The notes under the pieces: model-generated
Told to the model about the DNA's origin: nothing
The model's database searches: none
Seen by the model: only the letters and a program-made list of their open reading frames with translations
Position numbers and translations under genes: made by a program
Assembly (NCBI GenBank): GCA_963781955.1
Contig: CAWAHU010000003.1
Location: 765,251-829,250 of the forward strand
Direction of reading: 5' to 3'
DNA: 64,000 nt
Source: Bog-473 sp963781955
GTDB taxonomy: Bacteria; Actinomycetota; Acidimicrobiia; Acidimicrobiales; RAAP-2
Part shown: positions 32,397-41,133 of the stretch, one piece after another
Layout: every line of letters starts with the position of its first letter
Position numbering within the stretch: the first letter of the stretch is position 1

Positions 32397-35144
32397 TTGC
32401 CCCGCCTGCGCCGAAGTCTGAAGACCGATGACGCGCCTGTGGTGGCGGTGTTGCTGCTCGTGCCCCTCGTGGCCTTCGTCGTGCCGGCGCTGTTCGGCGC
32501 CCCGGCCCTGTCGGGCGACAACCTGATCCAGAACTTCCCCCTGCGCGCCTTTACCGGTGAGCTCCTCCGCCAGGGCCACCTGCCCCTGTGGAACCGGTTG
32601 ATCTGGAGCGGGAGCCCCCTCCTGGGCGGCATGAACGCCGGGTCCTTCTTCCCCCTCACCTTCTTGTTCGTCGTGCTCCCACCCATCGGCGCATGGGTGC
32701 TCAACATGACCGCCGTCTACTGGGTGGCCGGACTCGGCACCTACTGGCTGCTCCGCCAGTACGGGGTGCGGCCGTCGGCTGGGTTCCTCGGGGCGGCCGT
32801 CTACGCCTACGGCGGGGTCATGATCGGCCAGATGGTGCACCTCGGCATCATCCAGGGGATGGCCCTGATGCCGGTCATCGTCCTGGCCATCCTCAAGATC
32901 AGCTGGGCGGTCCTGGGCGTGGGCCCAGCCACCCGGACCCGGACGATCCCTGACGGCCCTGTGGGGACCGGCGACGATGCGGTCGAGGCGGGTGTGTCCC
33001 CGTCGCCATGGCCGTGGGTGGTCGGCCTGGCCGTGCTGGTCGGCCTGATCATGTTGACCGGCGAGCCGCGCAGCATCGCAGAGACGGAGATCGTCGGAAC
33101 GGCCATGGCCCTATGGCTGACCCTCCGCGGTTACGGCGACGCCTCCGTGGGCTGGGGGCGGCGAGCACGGTTCCTCGGGGCGACCGTCCTGGCCGGCGCC
33201 TGGGGCGTGGCCATCGGCGCGGCCCAGCTCCTGCCCGGCTACCACTTCATCAACCTCTCGCAGCGGGCCAACGAGCCGTACTCGTTCTTCGCCAGCGGGT
33301 CCCTGCACACGCAGTGGACCGTCCTGTTGCTGGTGCCCGACCTGTTCGGGGGGAGCGGGACCCTGCATCAGCCCGTGTACTTCAACGACTACAACCTGCC
33401 CGAGGTGACCGGCTACGTGGGCCTGCTGCCCCTGGTGGCCTGCGCCGCCCTCCTCACCCGCACCTTCGGCCGCAACCGTGACCGGGCCTCGGCCGACTGG
33501 GCTCCCTGGCTCTTCCTCGCCCTCCTCGGCCTTCTGCTGGCTTGGGGGCAGTACACCCCGCTCGGAGGGCTGTTCGGGCACGTCCCGATCTTCGGCCGCA
33601 CCCGCCTGCAGAGCCGCAGCCTGGGGATCGTGGACCTCGCCCTGGCCGTACTGTTCGCGTTCTGGGCCGATCGCGGCCTCGGGCACCGCCCCGAGTGGCT
33701 TGGGACCGCCGGCTGGCGGCGCTGGGTCTCGGCCGCACCGGCCATCGCCGCCGCGGTCGTGTGCGTCGTGGCCGTTGCCTTCCAGCGCCAACTCGAATCT
33801 GCCTTCGGCGCCCTCCGTTCGGGAGCGGGCATGACCCCCTGGTTCGTCGCCCAGCTGATAGTGGCGCTGGCCGTCGTCGCCCTGGTGCTCGGCTGGCGCC
33901 ACCTCGGCGCGGACCGGGCCCGCTGGGTGCTGAGCGCCGTGGTCGTCATTGACCTGGCCCTGTTCGGGCTCTCGTCTGCCACAGGGTTTGCCTCGGCCAC
34001 CCCCGACGTGGTCGAGCCCACCAAGGCAGCGGCGGCGAGCGTGCTCGGCGCCGAGGGCCGCTTCGCCATCTACGAGCCGACCTCCGACTACGTCGAGCTC
34101 GGGGCCATCGGCCAACCCGACCTGAACGTGTTCACCACCCTCCCGAGCGTCCAGGGCTACGGCTCCATCTTGGACAACACCTACGGCGAGGCCACCGGCT
34201 CCCACTTCATCGACTCGCTCGACCCCTGCGCCCTGGCCCGAGGGGTCTTCAGGCCGCTCCGGCTGCGCAGCCTGCTCACCGGCCCCAGCCAGTTGGCCCC
34301 CGAAATTCCGAGCTCCGGCGCGGTGCGGAGCGCAGCTGCACCCTGCCCGGGGGCCCCACCGGCCGGCACGGCCAAGGATCGGACGTGGTACTTCGGCCAA
34401 GCCCTCACGCTCACCGGGGCCACGCTGGCCACCCCGGGTGCCAACGCTTCGACGGCGCTCGCCGGCTCGAGGGTCGGCGTGCTCAGAGCCGGAGGCGACG
34501 TCGTCTTCCCCGCCCTCACCCTCCGGGCCGCCGGTGGCCGCGCCACGGTCGCCTTCGGCTCGCCCCAAGACGCCGTGGGCCTGGTCGTCCGGGGAAACCC
34601 CAGGGCGGTGTCTGACACCTCCGAGGTCACCACGGTCGGCGGTCACGGCTACGCCTTGGACGGCGGCCTTCAGGACGCCCTGGGCCAACCAGGGTGGGCG
34701 TTCACCGGCACGTGGGCGGGGAACGCCCGCTTCCAGCGGGCGTCGGTCCGCCCGCCGGTCTGGCTCCAGGGCGCACCGTCCGGCGCCACCGCCACCCAGG
34801 TCCAGATCGCCGACAACGGCACGGAGGTCGACCGGGTGACCACGTCAGCCCCGGCGCTGCTGGTGCGCAGCGAGTCGAACCTCCCGGGGTGGCACGCCAC
34901 CGCCGTGCCGACTGCCGGCGGGGCGTCCCGGCCGCTCCCGATCCGCGCCGTCGGGCTGATCCAGGGGGTGCGCCTGCCAGCCGGCTCGTGGACGGTGAGC
35001 TTCACGTACCGGGCGCCGGGCCTCGACGTCGGGCTGGCCGCCTCGGCCGTCAGCATCGGCGCGGTGCTGATGGTGGTCGGCGTCCGGGCAGCACGTCGCC
35101 AGCCTCGACGTCGAGCTCCCTGGACGGCGGTGAAGAACTCGTAG
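32397..35144 (+). CDS. YfhO-like large membrane protein
   Basis: The 915-residue protein has many hydrophobic segments up to about residue 545, then a long extracytoplasmic region, then one last membrane segment before a basic tail (RAARRQPRRRAP). LSGDNLIQNFPLRAFTGELLRQGHLPLWN and GGMNAGSFFPLTFLF are typical of YfhO-type proteins, which are linked to glycosylation of teichoic acids and related polymers. The TTG start has AGAGGG 4 nt upstream. It closes the five-gene envelope cluster. The exact reaction is unknown. Confidence 0.78.
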   Translation: MPRLRRSLKTDDAPVVAVLLLVPLVAFVVPALFGAPALSGDNLIQNFPLRAFTGELLRQGHLPLWNRLIWSGSPLLGGMNAGSFFPLTFLFVVLPPIGAWVLNMTAVYWVAGLGTYWLLRQYGVRPSAGFLGAAVYAYGGVMIGQMVHLGIIQGMALMPVIVLAILKISWAVLGVGPATRTRTIPDGPVGTGDDAVEAGVSPSPWPWVVGLAVLVGLIMLTGEPRSIAETEIVGTAMALWLTLRGYGDASVGWGRRARFLGATVLAGAWGVAIGAAQLLPGYHFINLSQRANEPYSFFASGSLHTQWTVLLLVPDLFGGSGTLHQPVYFNDYNLPEVTGYVGLLPLVACAALLTRTFGRNRDRASADWAPWLFLALLGLLLAWGQYTPLGGLFGHVPIFGRTRLQSRSLGIVDLALAVLFAFWADRGLGHRPEWLGTAGWRRWVSAAPAIAAAVVCVVAVAFQRQLESAFGALRSGAGMTPWFVAQLIVALAVVALVLGWRHLGADRARWVLSAVVVIDLALFGLSSATGFASATPDVVEPTKAAAASVLGAEGRFAIYEPTSDYVELGAIGQPDLNVFTTLPSVQGYGSILDNTYGEATGSHFIDSLDPCALARGVFRPLRLRSLLTGPSQLAPEIPSSGAVRSAAAPCPGAPPAGTAKDRTWYFGQALTLTGATLATPGANASTALAGSRVGVLRAGGDVVFPALTLRAAGGRATVAFGSPQDAVGLVVRGNPRAVSDTSEVTTVGGHGYALDGGLQDALGQPGWAFTGTWAGNARFQRASVRPPVWLQGAPSGATATQVQIADNGTEVDRVTTSAPALLVRSESNLPGWHATAVPTAGGASRPLPIRAVGLIQGVRLPAGSWTVSFTYRAPGLDVGLAASAVSIGAVLMVVGVRAARRQPRRRAPWTAVKNS

Positions 35145-35183
35145 CGATGCGGCACCGCGGCCCGGTCCGTGGTCGTGCGCACC

Positions 35184-35792
35184 TTACGAGCCAGACGCGA
35201 CCTCGGGGATCCCCCGGTTGGGCCGTAGCCTGGGCGGCGAGAAGATGGCGTTGATCTGCGCAGTTGGCGCCACGAGCACCGGAAGTGGAGAAAGTCTGAG
35301 AACGCGGTCTCTCACCCCTCGACCGGACAGCCTGGCGATCCCTTGAAGTCGTCGGGACCCGAGCATGATCGCATCACATCCCCACAGAGACGCCTCCTCC
35401 ACGATTCGTCGTGCGACGTACTCCTGCAGCACAGAACAAGACCGGCCCTCGGCCGCGATGCCGCATACTTGCAGTGCGTGCACGGTCTGGCGCACCAGGT
35501 CGTCGGCCTCGGCGGGAGATTCGAGCGGCAGGGCCACTCTCGAAAGCTCGCGGATGTGAAATACCCTGACGCTGGCATCACCCGCGCTGGCAACATCCGC
35601 AACCGTTTCGAGGGCGGTCTGGCCAGATTCAAATTGGTCAATAGCGAAAAGCAGTCGGACTCTCAGCTTGGGATCAATGGAACGTGAACGCGTCCTCCAC
35701 GAGTCCAGCGGACGCGGAACGGTGGCTGCCGTCCGGCATGCTCCGTCCGACGGAAACCGCACCCGGCTCGGCCCCGACACCTGGGTGTTCAA
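35184..35792 (-). CDS. Universal stress protein (UspA-like domain)
   Basis: The domain starts at about residue 40 (DPKLRVRLLFAIDQFESG) and ends SRRLQGIARLSGRGVRDRVLRLSPLPVLVAP, a Usp fold with a nucleotide-loop-like G-S-R...G..R region. The longest frame starts with TTG at 35792 and has a 39-residue N-terminal extension with no recognisable feature. No good ATG or GTG exists closer to the domain, so the start is uncertain. It is divergent from the SRPBCC gene and convergent with the YfhO-like gene. Confidence 0.75.
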   Translation of the reverse strand: MNTQVSGPSRVRFPSDGACRTAATVPRPLDSWRTRSRSIDPKLRVRLLFAIDQFESGQTALETVADVASAGDASVRVFHIRELSRVALPLESPAEADDLVRQTVHALQVCGIAAEGRSCSVLQEYVARRIVEEASLWGCDAIMLGSRRLQGIARLSGRGVRDRVLRLSPLPVLVAPTAQINAIFSPPRLRPNRGIPEVASGS

Positions 35793-35812
35793 CTTCTCTA
35801 TCGTCTACGGAC

Positions 35813-36277
35813 ATGCCGCGCCGGCCAGTCATGGCGTACCGACGTGATCATGAGTTCTCCGTTTCCCCGGCCGAGTTGTGGGACGCCATAGGAGAAGTCG
35901 ACCGGTTCGAGGAATGGTGGACCTGGCTCGAAGAGTTCCGGCTCGAAGGAGTCTCCCTGGAGAAAGGCGCCGTACTCCACGGCGTGATTGCTCCGCCCCT
36001 GCCCTATCGGATGCGTATCCAAGTCGAGCTGACCCGGTGCGAGCCACCGCGCACCATCGAGGCACTGATCCACGGCGATCTCGAGGGGCAAGCAAGCCTT
36101 GAACTGCGTGCCCAGGGGGTCGGCTCGAGTGTCGAGGTGGCTTGGACAGTGGAGATGATGCAACGACCCATGCGCCTAGCCGACCGGATGGCACACCCCC
36201 TCTTGCAGTGGGGTCACGACCGTGTCGTCGAGCTCACTGTCGAAGGGTTTCGGAGGAGATTGGGCCCCGCCGAATAG
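35813..36277 (+). CDS. SRPBCC (START-like) family protein
   Basis: The ~154-residue protein reads RRDHEFSVSPAELWDAIGEVDRFEEWWTWLEEF, the N-terminal helix-strand of the SRPBCC/polyketide-cyclase-like fold. Beta strands (RMRIQVELTRCEPPRTIEALI, ASLELRAQGVGSSVEVAW) and a long C-terminal helix (LQWGHDRVVELTVEGFRRRL) follow. The fold binds hydrophobic ligands. ATG 35813 or 35831 can start it; the frame further upstream overlaps the stress-protein gene. The ligand is unknown. Confidence 0.82.
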   Translation: MPRRPVMAYRRDHEFSVSPAELWDAIGEVDRFEEWWTWLEEFRLEGVSLEKGAVLHGVIAPPLPYRMRIQVELTRCEPPRTIEALIHGDLEGQASLELRAQGVGSSVEVAWTVEMMQRPMRLADRMAHPLLQWGHDRVVELTVEGFRRRLGPAE

Positions 36278-36290
36278 GTCATGCGGGCAG

Positions 36291-37097
36291 TTAGGTCAAG
36301 CGGGCTATGGCGAAGGCCGACGCCAAGAGCACGACAGCCCACGACATGGCCTGCAGGGCCCCTTCGAGGGGTGCAAGCAGCGTCTGCTGATTGATGGAGA
36401 TGGCTCCGCCGTCACGAAGGGCCCCGCGGCCCGTGATAGCGGTGACGCGCCGACGGATCAACCGCGCCGGGGTGCTCAGCTGGCGTTGCGCCACCGAGAG
36501 AGCGAACGCTCCGGCAGCGGCGAACACCGGGGCGACGGCCAAGCGCCCGGTCTGAGCTACGTATGCAACCAGTACCGGGAAGGATCCCCAAGCCAGGGCG
36601 AACCCGACGTCGGTGTGGACGAATCCCCCGAACAACTCCAGGTTGTACGCGAGGACAAGCAGTGGGCCGAGCACCATGAACGGGATCAGGGCCCAGCCGA
36701 CGCGCGACACGCCAACGATCCCGAGAGCAACGGCCCCGGCCAGACCGACCATGGTCACGACGACGAGCGCCGGCGTTGGTATCTGGGTACCCAGCGGTCG
36801 CCCGTGGAGCTCGTCAAGTGCATGCGCGGCGAACCCGACCGCAAACAGGAACGCAAGCAGGGTGCCCACCAAGCGCGAGAGGCTGACATGTGGCGCCAGG
36901 CATGCACCGATCACAACGTAGGACAGGTGCCAGGCGGTGTAGGGGGGGTGCAGGAGGGTCCACCAATCCCGCCACCCCCCTGGCCGGGCGGCGTAGAAGG
37001 CTGGTCGGTTCTCGATGCCAGCCTGGACATGCGGCGCCGAGCAGTGAGGAACCTCTGGGCCTCTCCGGCCACCGGGCAGAGCCGTTTCGTCAGTCAT
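36291..37097 (-). CDS. Polytopic membrane protein, possibly UbiA-like prenyltransferase
   Basis: The ~268-residue protein has about seven hydrophobic segments after a soluble N-terminus. HPPYTAWHLSYVVIGACLAP and GFAAHALDELHGRPLGTQIP recall UbiA-type prenyltransferases, whose Asp-rich loop binds prenyl diphosphate, but the canonical NDxxDxxxD is not present. It lies 3' of a UbiE-like methyltransferase gene with an 8-nt overlap, next to a divergent geranylgeranyl-reductase-family gene, which fits a quinone or prenyl-lipid role. An ATG at 37133 is an alternative start. Function is uncertain. Confidence 0.55.
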   Translation of the reverse strand: MTDETALPGGRRGPEVPHCSAPHVQAGIENRPAFYAARPGGWRDWWTLLHPPYTAWHLSYVVIGACLAPHVSLSRLVGTLLAFLFAVGFAAHALDELHGRPLGTQIPTPALVVVTMVGLAGAVALGIVGVSRVGWALIPFMVLGPLLVLAYNLELFGGFVHTDVGFALAWGSFPVLVAYVAQTGRLAVAPVFAAAGAFALSVAQRQLSTPARLIRRRVTAITGRGALRDGGAISINQQTLLAPLEGALQAMSWAVVLLASAFAIARLT

Positions 37098-37824
37098 TGC
37101 TCCGGGTTCCCCACATGACCAGCCCACCACCAAGACTCATGACGCGCACACCGACATGTTCGAAACCGGCCTGACGCCACGCGTCCTCAGTCCACGACAG
37201 CGGATACTTCCGGTAATGACCCGAGATGTTGGGGCCAAGGAATCGGCCCACGCGGAACCACTCCGGTCCACCGGTGATCAACCCGGCAACGGGCAGGACG
37301 ATTCGAGTGTAGAGCCACCACATGAAGCGCCAGAATCCAATCGGCGGCAGGAAGAACTCGAGGCTGGCGATCGCGCCGCCAGGTTTGACCACCCGAGCAA
37401 GCTCGCGGAGGGTCTGTTGAGGGTCATCGACGTAGCGCAGGAGGTAGGTGAACGTCAGGGCATCGAACGAGCGGTCGGGAAAGGGCAACTGCTCACCGCG
37501 GCCGGCAACAAGTTGAACGCGGTCGACCAGCCCGGCGGCGGCAATGTTCTGCTTGCCCCGGGCCAGCATCTCCATGGTGAGATCGACGCCCACCACATCG
37601 GCCGATGTTCGCTGGGCAAGCTGCACTGCGACACCGGCCGTCCCGGAGGCGACATCGAGCACCCGGGAGGGCGACGTGGGCACGATCCGATCGATCATGG
37701 CCCGTCTCCATCGGCCGTTCTGACCCATGGACAGGACCTCGGCCAAGCGGTCATAGCGCTGAGGAAGAGGCGTGAACAGCTGCTGCGCGAATCGGTTCCG
37801 ATCGCCGGCGACATACGGGAGCAT
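37090..37824 (-). CDS. UbiE/MenG-like SAM-dependent methyltransferase
   Basis: The 244-residue class I methyltransferase has RYDRLAEVLSMGQNGRWRRAMID at the N-terminus, motif I LDVASGTAGVAVQLA, VVGVDLTMEMLARG and the UbiE-like GEQLPFPDRSFDALTFTYLLRYVDDPQQTLRELARVVKPGG block. It resembles demethylmenaquinone methyltransferases. Since true MenG usually ends LEFS.P/ P..Y..Y, the LEFFLPPIGFWRFMWWLY region suggests a divergent member. It is probably co-translated with the following membrane protein gene. Confidence 0.85.
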   Translation of the reverse strand: MLPYVAGDRNRFAQQLFTPLPQRYDRLAEVLSMGQNGRWRRAMIDRIVPTSPSRVLDVASGTAGVAVQLAQRTSADVVGVDLTMEMLARGKQNIAAAGLVDRVQLVAGRGEQLPFPDRSFDALTFTYLLRYVDDPQQTLRELARVVKPGGAIASLEFFLPPIGFWRFMWWLYTRIVLPVAGLITGGPEWFRVGRFLGPNISGHYRKYPLSWTEDAWRQAGFEHVGVRVMSLGGGLVMWGTRSND

Positions 37825-37878
37825 CGCTCCTCCTCGGGTGAGAAGCTCTCACTGTAGGTCCGGCAATGAGAGGAGGGC

Positions 37879-39183
37879 GTGGTGTCATCGCGCTTCGACG
37901 TCCTCGTGGTGGGTGGCGGTCCAGCCGGGAGCATCGCCGCCTTCGTCCTGGCTCGGGGCGGAGCCCGTGTGGCACTGGTGGACAAGGCGAAATTCCCTCG
38001 TGACAAGGCGTGTGGCGACGTCGTCGGCCCCAGGGGCCTGCAGGTCCTGCACGACCTCGGGCTGCCCGCGCCGATCGGGCGCAACGTGGGCGAGATCGCG
38101 GTCGTCGGCTCGACCGGTCGCCGGGCACGACTTCCCTGTGCCGACGGGCTGACCTACCCCGGACACGGCACGGCGGTCTTGCGGACCGTCTTCGATTCGA
38201 TGCTCCACGACGTGGCGGTCGAAGCGGGTGCCACGCCGGTGCACGGACACGCCATTGAGCCACGGGACGTGGAGGGACGGATCGACGGCTACCGCCTGAG
38301 CACCGGAACGGATCTGCGCGCCGACTTCGTGATCGGGGCGGACGGGGCCACGAGTCGAGTGGCCGATGCGGCCGGCTTGGTCGATGCGCAGAAGGTCCTA
38401 TGGGGCTTCGCGGTGCGGACATACGTCCCACAAGCTGTGAATCTCCCGGCCATCGTCCTGTGGGAGTCCGCACCGTGGCGAGGTTTCCCCGGTTACGGGT
38501 GGGTCTTCCCGGGACCCAATGACGGGGCCAACGTCGGCCTTGGTCTGGGTGCGGTGGGCGATCGCAGGGCGGCGGCGAAGGTTCAGCGGGCCATCCCATG
38601 CTTCCTCGAGCACCTGCGCGAGGTCGATCTCCTGACCACCCCTTCGGCTTCGATGCCGTCGCGTCGCCTGGGTGGTTGGCTCAAGATGGGCATGGTAGGC
38701 ACCGTCCCGGCCGCCGGGCGGGTGCTCCTCGTCGGCGATGCCGCCGGTCTCGTCAATCCCCTCCAAGGTGAGGGGATCTCTCAGGCGATGTGCAGCGGTC
38801 GTTCCGCCGCCGAAGCGCTCCTCAGCGAGCCAGGGCGAGCTGCGGAACGGTATCGGGCCCGGCTCGCTCTCGATCACCTCCCGTACCACCGGATTGCTGC
38901 CGCGGTGCAGGGGTGGCTCGTCGGCCAACCAAGCGCCGTCGCCGCTGTGGCCCGTCTGCTTGTGGCAGCCGGGCGAAGCGACGCAATAGCGGGCGCATGG
39001 TCGGTCTTCTGGAACGAACTGCTCAACGGGGCACCCCCCGGTCGTCACCGTTCGGTGGCCGCTTGGTTCACCCGCTTGGGAGAGATGTTGACGGCTCGCA
39101 CGTCGACGGCCCGTTGGTTCGACGCGACCTTCGCGGAAGCCGGGACACCGGTGACACTTCCGATGCCCGAGCATCTGACCTGA
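37879..39183 (+). CDS. Geranylgeranyl reductase family FAD-dependent oxidoreductase
   Basis: The 434-residue flavoprotein has an N-terminal Rossmann motif DVLVVGGGPAGSIAAFVLARGG, CGDVVGPRGLQVL, then DFVIGADGATSRVADAAG and VGDAAGLVNPLQGEGISQAM, the signature set of the geranylgeranyl reductase / MenJ-like family. These enzymes saturate isoprenoid double bonds in menaquinone tails or lipids. GAGAGGAGGG precedes the GTG start. It is divergent from the UbiE-like gene by 54 bp, so these two and the membrane protein form a likely functional trio. Confidence 0.88.
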   Translation: MVSSRFDVLVVGGGPAGSIAAFVLARGGARVALVDKAKFPRDKACGDVVGPRGLQVLHDLGLPAPIGRNVGEIAVVGSTGRRARLPCADGLTYPGHGTAVLRTVFDSMLHDVAVEAGATPVHGHAIEPRDVEGRIDGYRLSTGTDLRADFVIGADGATSRVADAAGLVDAQKVLWGFAVRTYVPQAVNLPAIVLWESAPWRGFPGYGWVFPGPNDGANVGLGLGAVGDRRAAAKVQRAIPCFLEHLREVDLLTTPSASMPSRRLGGWLKMGMVGTVPAAGRVLLVGDAAGLVNPLQGEGISQAMCSGRSAAEALLSEPGRAAERYRARLALDHLPYHRIAAAVQGWLVGQPSAVAAVARLLVAAGRSDAIAGAWSVFWNELLNGAPPGRHRSVAAWFTRLGEMLTARTSTARWFDATFAEAGTPVTLPMPEHLT

Positions 39184-39208
39184 CGGACTGCTCGACCGTA
39201 TGAGCTGG

Positions 39209-39409
39209 CTACTCCTCGATGACGATGGCCTGCTCGGGGCAGTTCGCCGCAGCGCGCTTCGCCGCCTCCATCATCTGGGGGGTGAACTCGGTGACCTTGA
39301 CGAAGCCGTGCCCGTCCTCGTCGCGAAGCCCGAAGACATCGGGGGCGGTCATGCAGCACAGGGTGTGGCCCTGGCACACTTCCTCTTGGACGTAGACGCG
39401 CAACGTCAC
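39209..39409 (-). CDS. Single-cluster ferredoxin, His-containing (P450-associated)
   Basis: The 66-residue protein has CQGHTLCC and NCPEQAI: three Cys ligands with His at the second position, the pattern of 3Fe-4S ferredoxins serving actinobacterial P450s. The C-terminus is IVIEE. The GTG start has GAGAGGA upstream. It lies 15 bp after the P450 gene at 39425-40726, which it probably serves. It differs from the other ferredoxin in the window, which has Ser at the equivalent place. Confidence 0.9.
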   Translation of the reverse strand: MTLRVYVQEEVCQGHTLCCMTAPDVFGLRDEDGHGFVKVTEFTPQMMEAAKRAAANCPEQAIVIEE

Positions 39410-39424
39410 TCCTCTCGCATTGAC

Positions 39425-40726
39425 TCAGGCTTCTCGCGAGGCTGCGACCTCGGCATCAAGCTTGGCCTGCCACTTCTGAAGGGTCGGTTGCAGCCCGGGA
39501 CCCTGGCGCTTCCCTGCGGCGAACGTCATGGGCATGTTCTTGTTGCCGTTGATGGTGCCGATCGTCTCGTAGCGCTCGAGCTCCTCGTAGTCGATGGAGT
39601 ATTCGGGGATACGATTCAGCGACTCCTGCATGATCCCCTTGAACTGCAGGCGCGCCACGTTTGATCCAATGCAGCGGTGCGTCCCGAGTCCGAATGCCGC
39701 GTGGCGGTTCGGAAACCTGTCGAGCTTGATCGTGTCGGGATCCTCGAAATGCTTCGGGTCCCGGTTCGGCATGGCAAAGGAGCACAGAACACGGTCGCCC
39801 TTGGAGAAGGAGTAGCCGGCGACCTCGCAGTCTTGGCTCACGTTGCGAGCTGTGCCCTGGGCCGGCGTGAAGTAGCGGACAAACTCCTCGGTCGCGGTGG
39901 CCCACAGCTCGGGGTCCGCCATGAGCTGTGCCTTGGCCTCGGGGTTCTCCGCCAGCCAGCGCCAGGTGTTGGACGTGAGCGCGGTGGTGGTGTCGAAGCC
40001 GCCGCCGATCACGAGCATGAGGGTGCCCATGATGTTGACGTCAGGAAGAGCCTCTCCGTCGATCTCGGCGTCGAGGAGTGCCTTCAGCATCCCGGGCCTC
40101 GGGTCTGCGCGGAACTCAGCGATGTACTGATAGAGATGCATGACCATGTCCAGCTGCAGCTGTTGGACTCGTGGCAAGTCGGGGCTGTCCGGTGGCGTGT
40201 AGATCGTCGCGTGGGCCGGCTCGTTGTAGACGACCCAGTCCTTGAGCGGAAGGCCGATCATCGCCATCGTCAGCACCGCCGGCACCACATTGACGACCTG
40301 CTCGACGAAGTCACCGCGTCCCTCTTCGATCAAGTCATCGATGCAGGCGTTCGTGAACTCCCGGATCAGAGGCTCCCACCTGGTCACTGAAGCCGGCGAG
40401 AGGAAGGGGTTGAGGACCCGGCGGTAGTGAAGCTGCTCGGGCGGGTCCATCTCGAGGAATCCCCCGGGATAGTCAGAGTTGACGAACGGGATGGCGATGC
40501 CCTTGTAGATCGACTCCGGATTTCCGACCTCCCTACGGGCGGAGAACAGGTCGGGACGCTTCTGAAATGCGCTGGCCTCGTCCAGGCCGGTGACGAACCA
40601 ATAGCCGCCGTGGTGCTCGCTCCAGGCAACCGGGCACCTCTTCCTGGCCTCAGCCGCGATCTCCATCCCGTGCTCGCGGTACTCCTTGGAGTGGTGATCG
40701 AATTCCACGACGACCTTTTCCGCCAT
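39425..40726 (-). CDS. Cytochrome P450
   Basis: The 433-residue P450 has the I-helix GGGFDTTTAL with the normal acid-alcohol pair (Asp245-Thr246), ExxR at Glu281-Arg284 and the heme loop FGLGTHRCIG with Cys352. MDPPEQLHYRRVLNPFLSP is the usual C-helix stretch. It resembles mycobacterial P450s acting on steroids, terpenes or fatty acids, but no subfamily is claimed. It forms a two-gene unit with the downstream ferredoxin. The dyad at 40804-40818 lies 78 bp upstream. Confidence 0.95.
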   Translation of the reverse strand: MAEKVVVEFDHHSKEYREHGMEIAAEARKRCPVAWSEHHGGYWFVTGLDEASAFQKRPDLFSARREVGNPESIYKGIAIPFVNSDYPGGFLEMDPPEQLHYRRVLNPFLSPASVTRWEPLIREFTNACIDDLIEEGRGDFVEQVVNVVPAVLTMAMIGLPLKDWVVYNEPAHATIYTPPDSPDLPRVQQLQLDMVMHLYQYIAEFRADPRPGMLKALLDAEIDGEALPDVNIMGTLMLVIGGGFDTTTALTSNTWRWLAENPEAKAQLMADPELWATATEEFVRYFTPAQGTARNVSQDCEVAGYSFSKGDRVLCSFAMPNRDPKHFEDPDTIKLDRFPNRHAAFGLGTHRCIGSNVARLQFKGIMQESLNRIPEYSIDYEELERYETIGTINGNKNMPMTFAAGKRQGPGLQPTLQKWQAKLDAEVAASREA

Positions 40727-41133
40727 GACGACCCTTTCTCAGGAGCAGAATCCGATGGCACCGGAGGCGTCACCTGGTGTTCCGGTACAAACGTAATCCG
40801 ACTCCACCATATTGGTGGCGCCAACACCCGTGCCTGCTGGCGGGAGATCCTGCTCGGGGCCGGGCTCGACATCACGGTCCCGGGCATCGGCGGCTCGCCG
40901 CTACAGCACCTCGCGCCGGATCCGGAGGTGGACGACCGGCGGGTCCCCTGAGGACCGTGACCTGGCGGAACGCCCCCTCAACGATGTCTCCAGACTGACG
41001 CGCCGAGGTCCTCCGACATCACACGCACGGCCGCGACGGGGGGCTGGCTGGGTCAACCCGCCTCGCTCGTAGAGGACGGCCCCCGTCCGCCCACGACTCC
41101 GAGCCGGGGCCAGGACGTAGCCCTGCTTCCTCG
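40727..41133. other. 407-bp region without a convincing gene, upstream of P450
   Basis: This stretch separates the P450 gene from the 3' end of the metal ATPase gene, both on the minus strand. It contains the dyad at 40804-40818. A short plus-strand frame ending at 40951 (EILLGAGLDITVPGIGGSP) looks protein-like but has no start or ribosome binding site and is most likely shadow or a remnant. Nothing else was recognised. Confidence 0.4.
40804..40818. promoter_or_regulatory. Inverted repeat CCACCA-TAT-TGGTGG, candidate operator
   Basis: Perfect 6-bp arms with a 3-bp centre, 78 bp upstream of the P450 start in an otherwise gene-free region. The placement suits an operator for the P450-ferredoxin unit. 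No adjacent regulator gene exists, so the cognate protein is unknown. Confidence 0.4.

Noticed and set aside
40777..40951. Short plus-strand gene fragment upstream of the P450
   Set aside because: No start, ribosome binding site or family match. The readable stretch (ILLGAGLDITVPGIGG) is too short to support a call.
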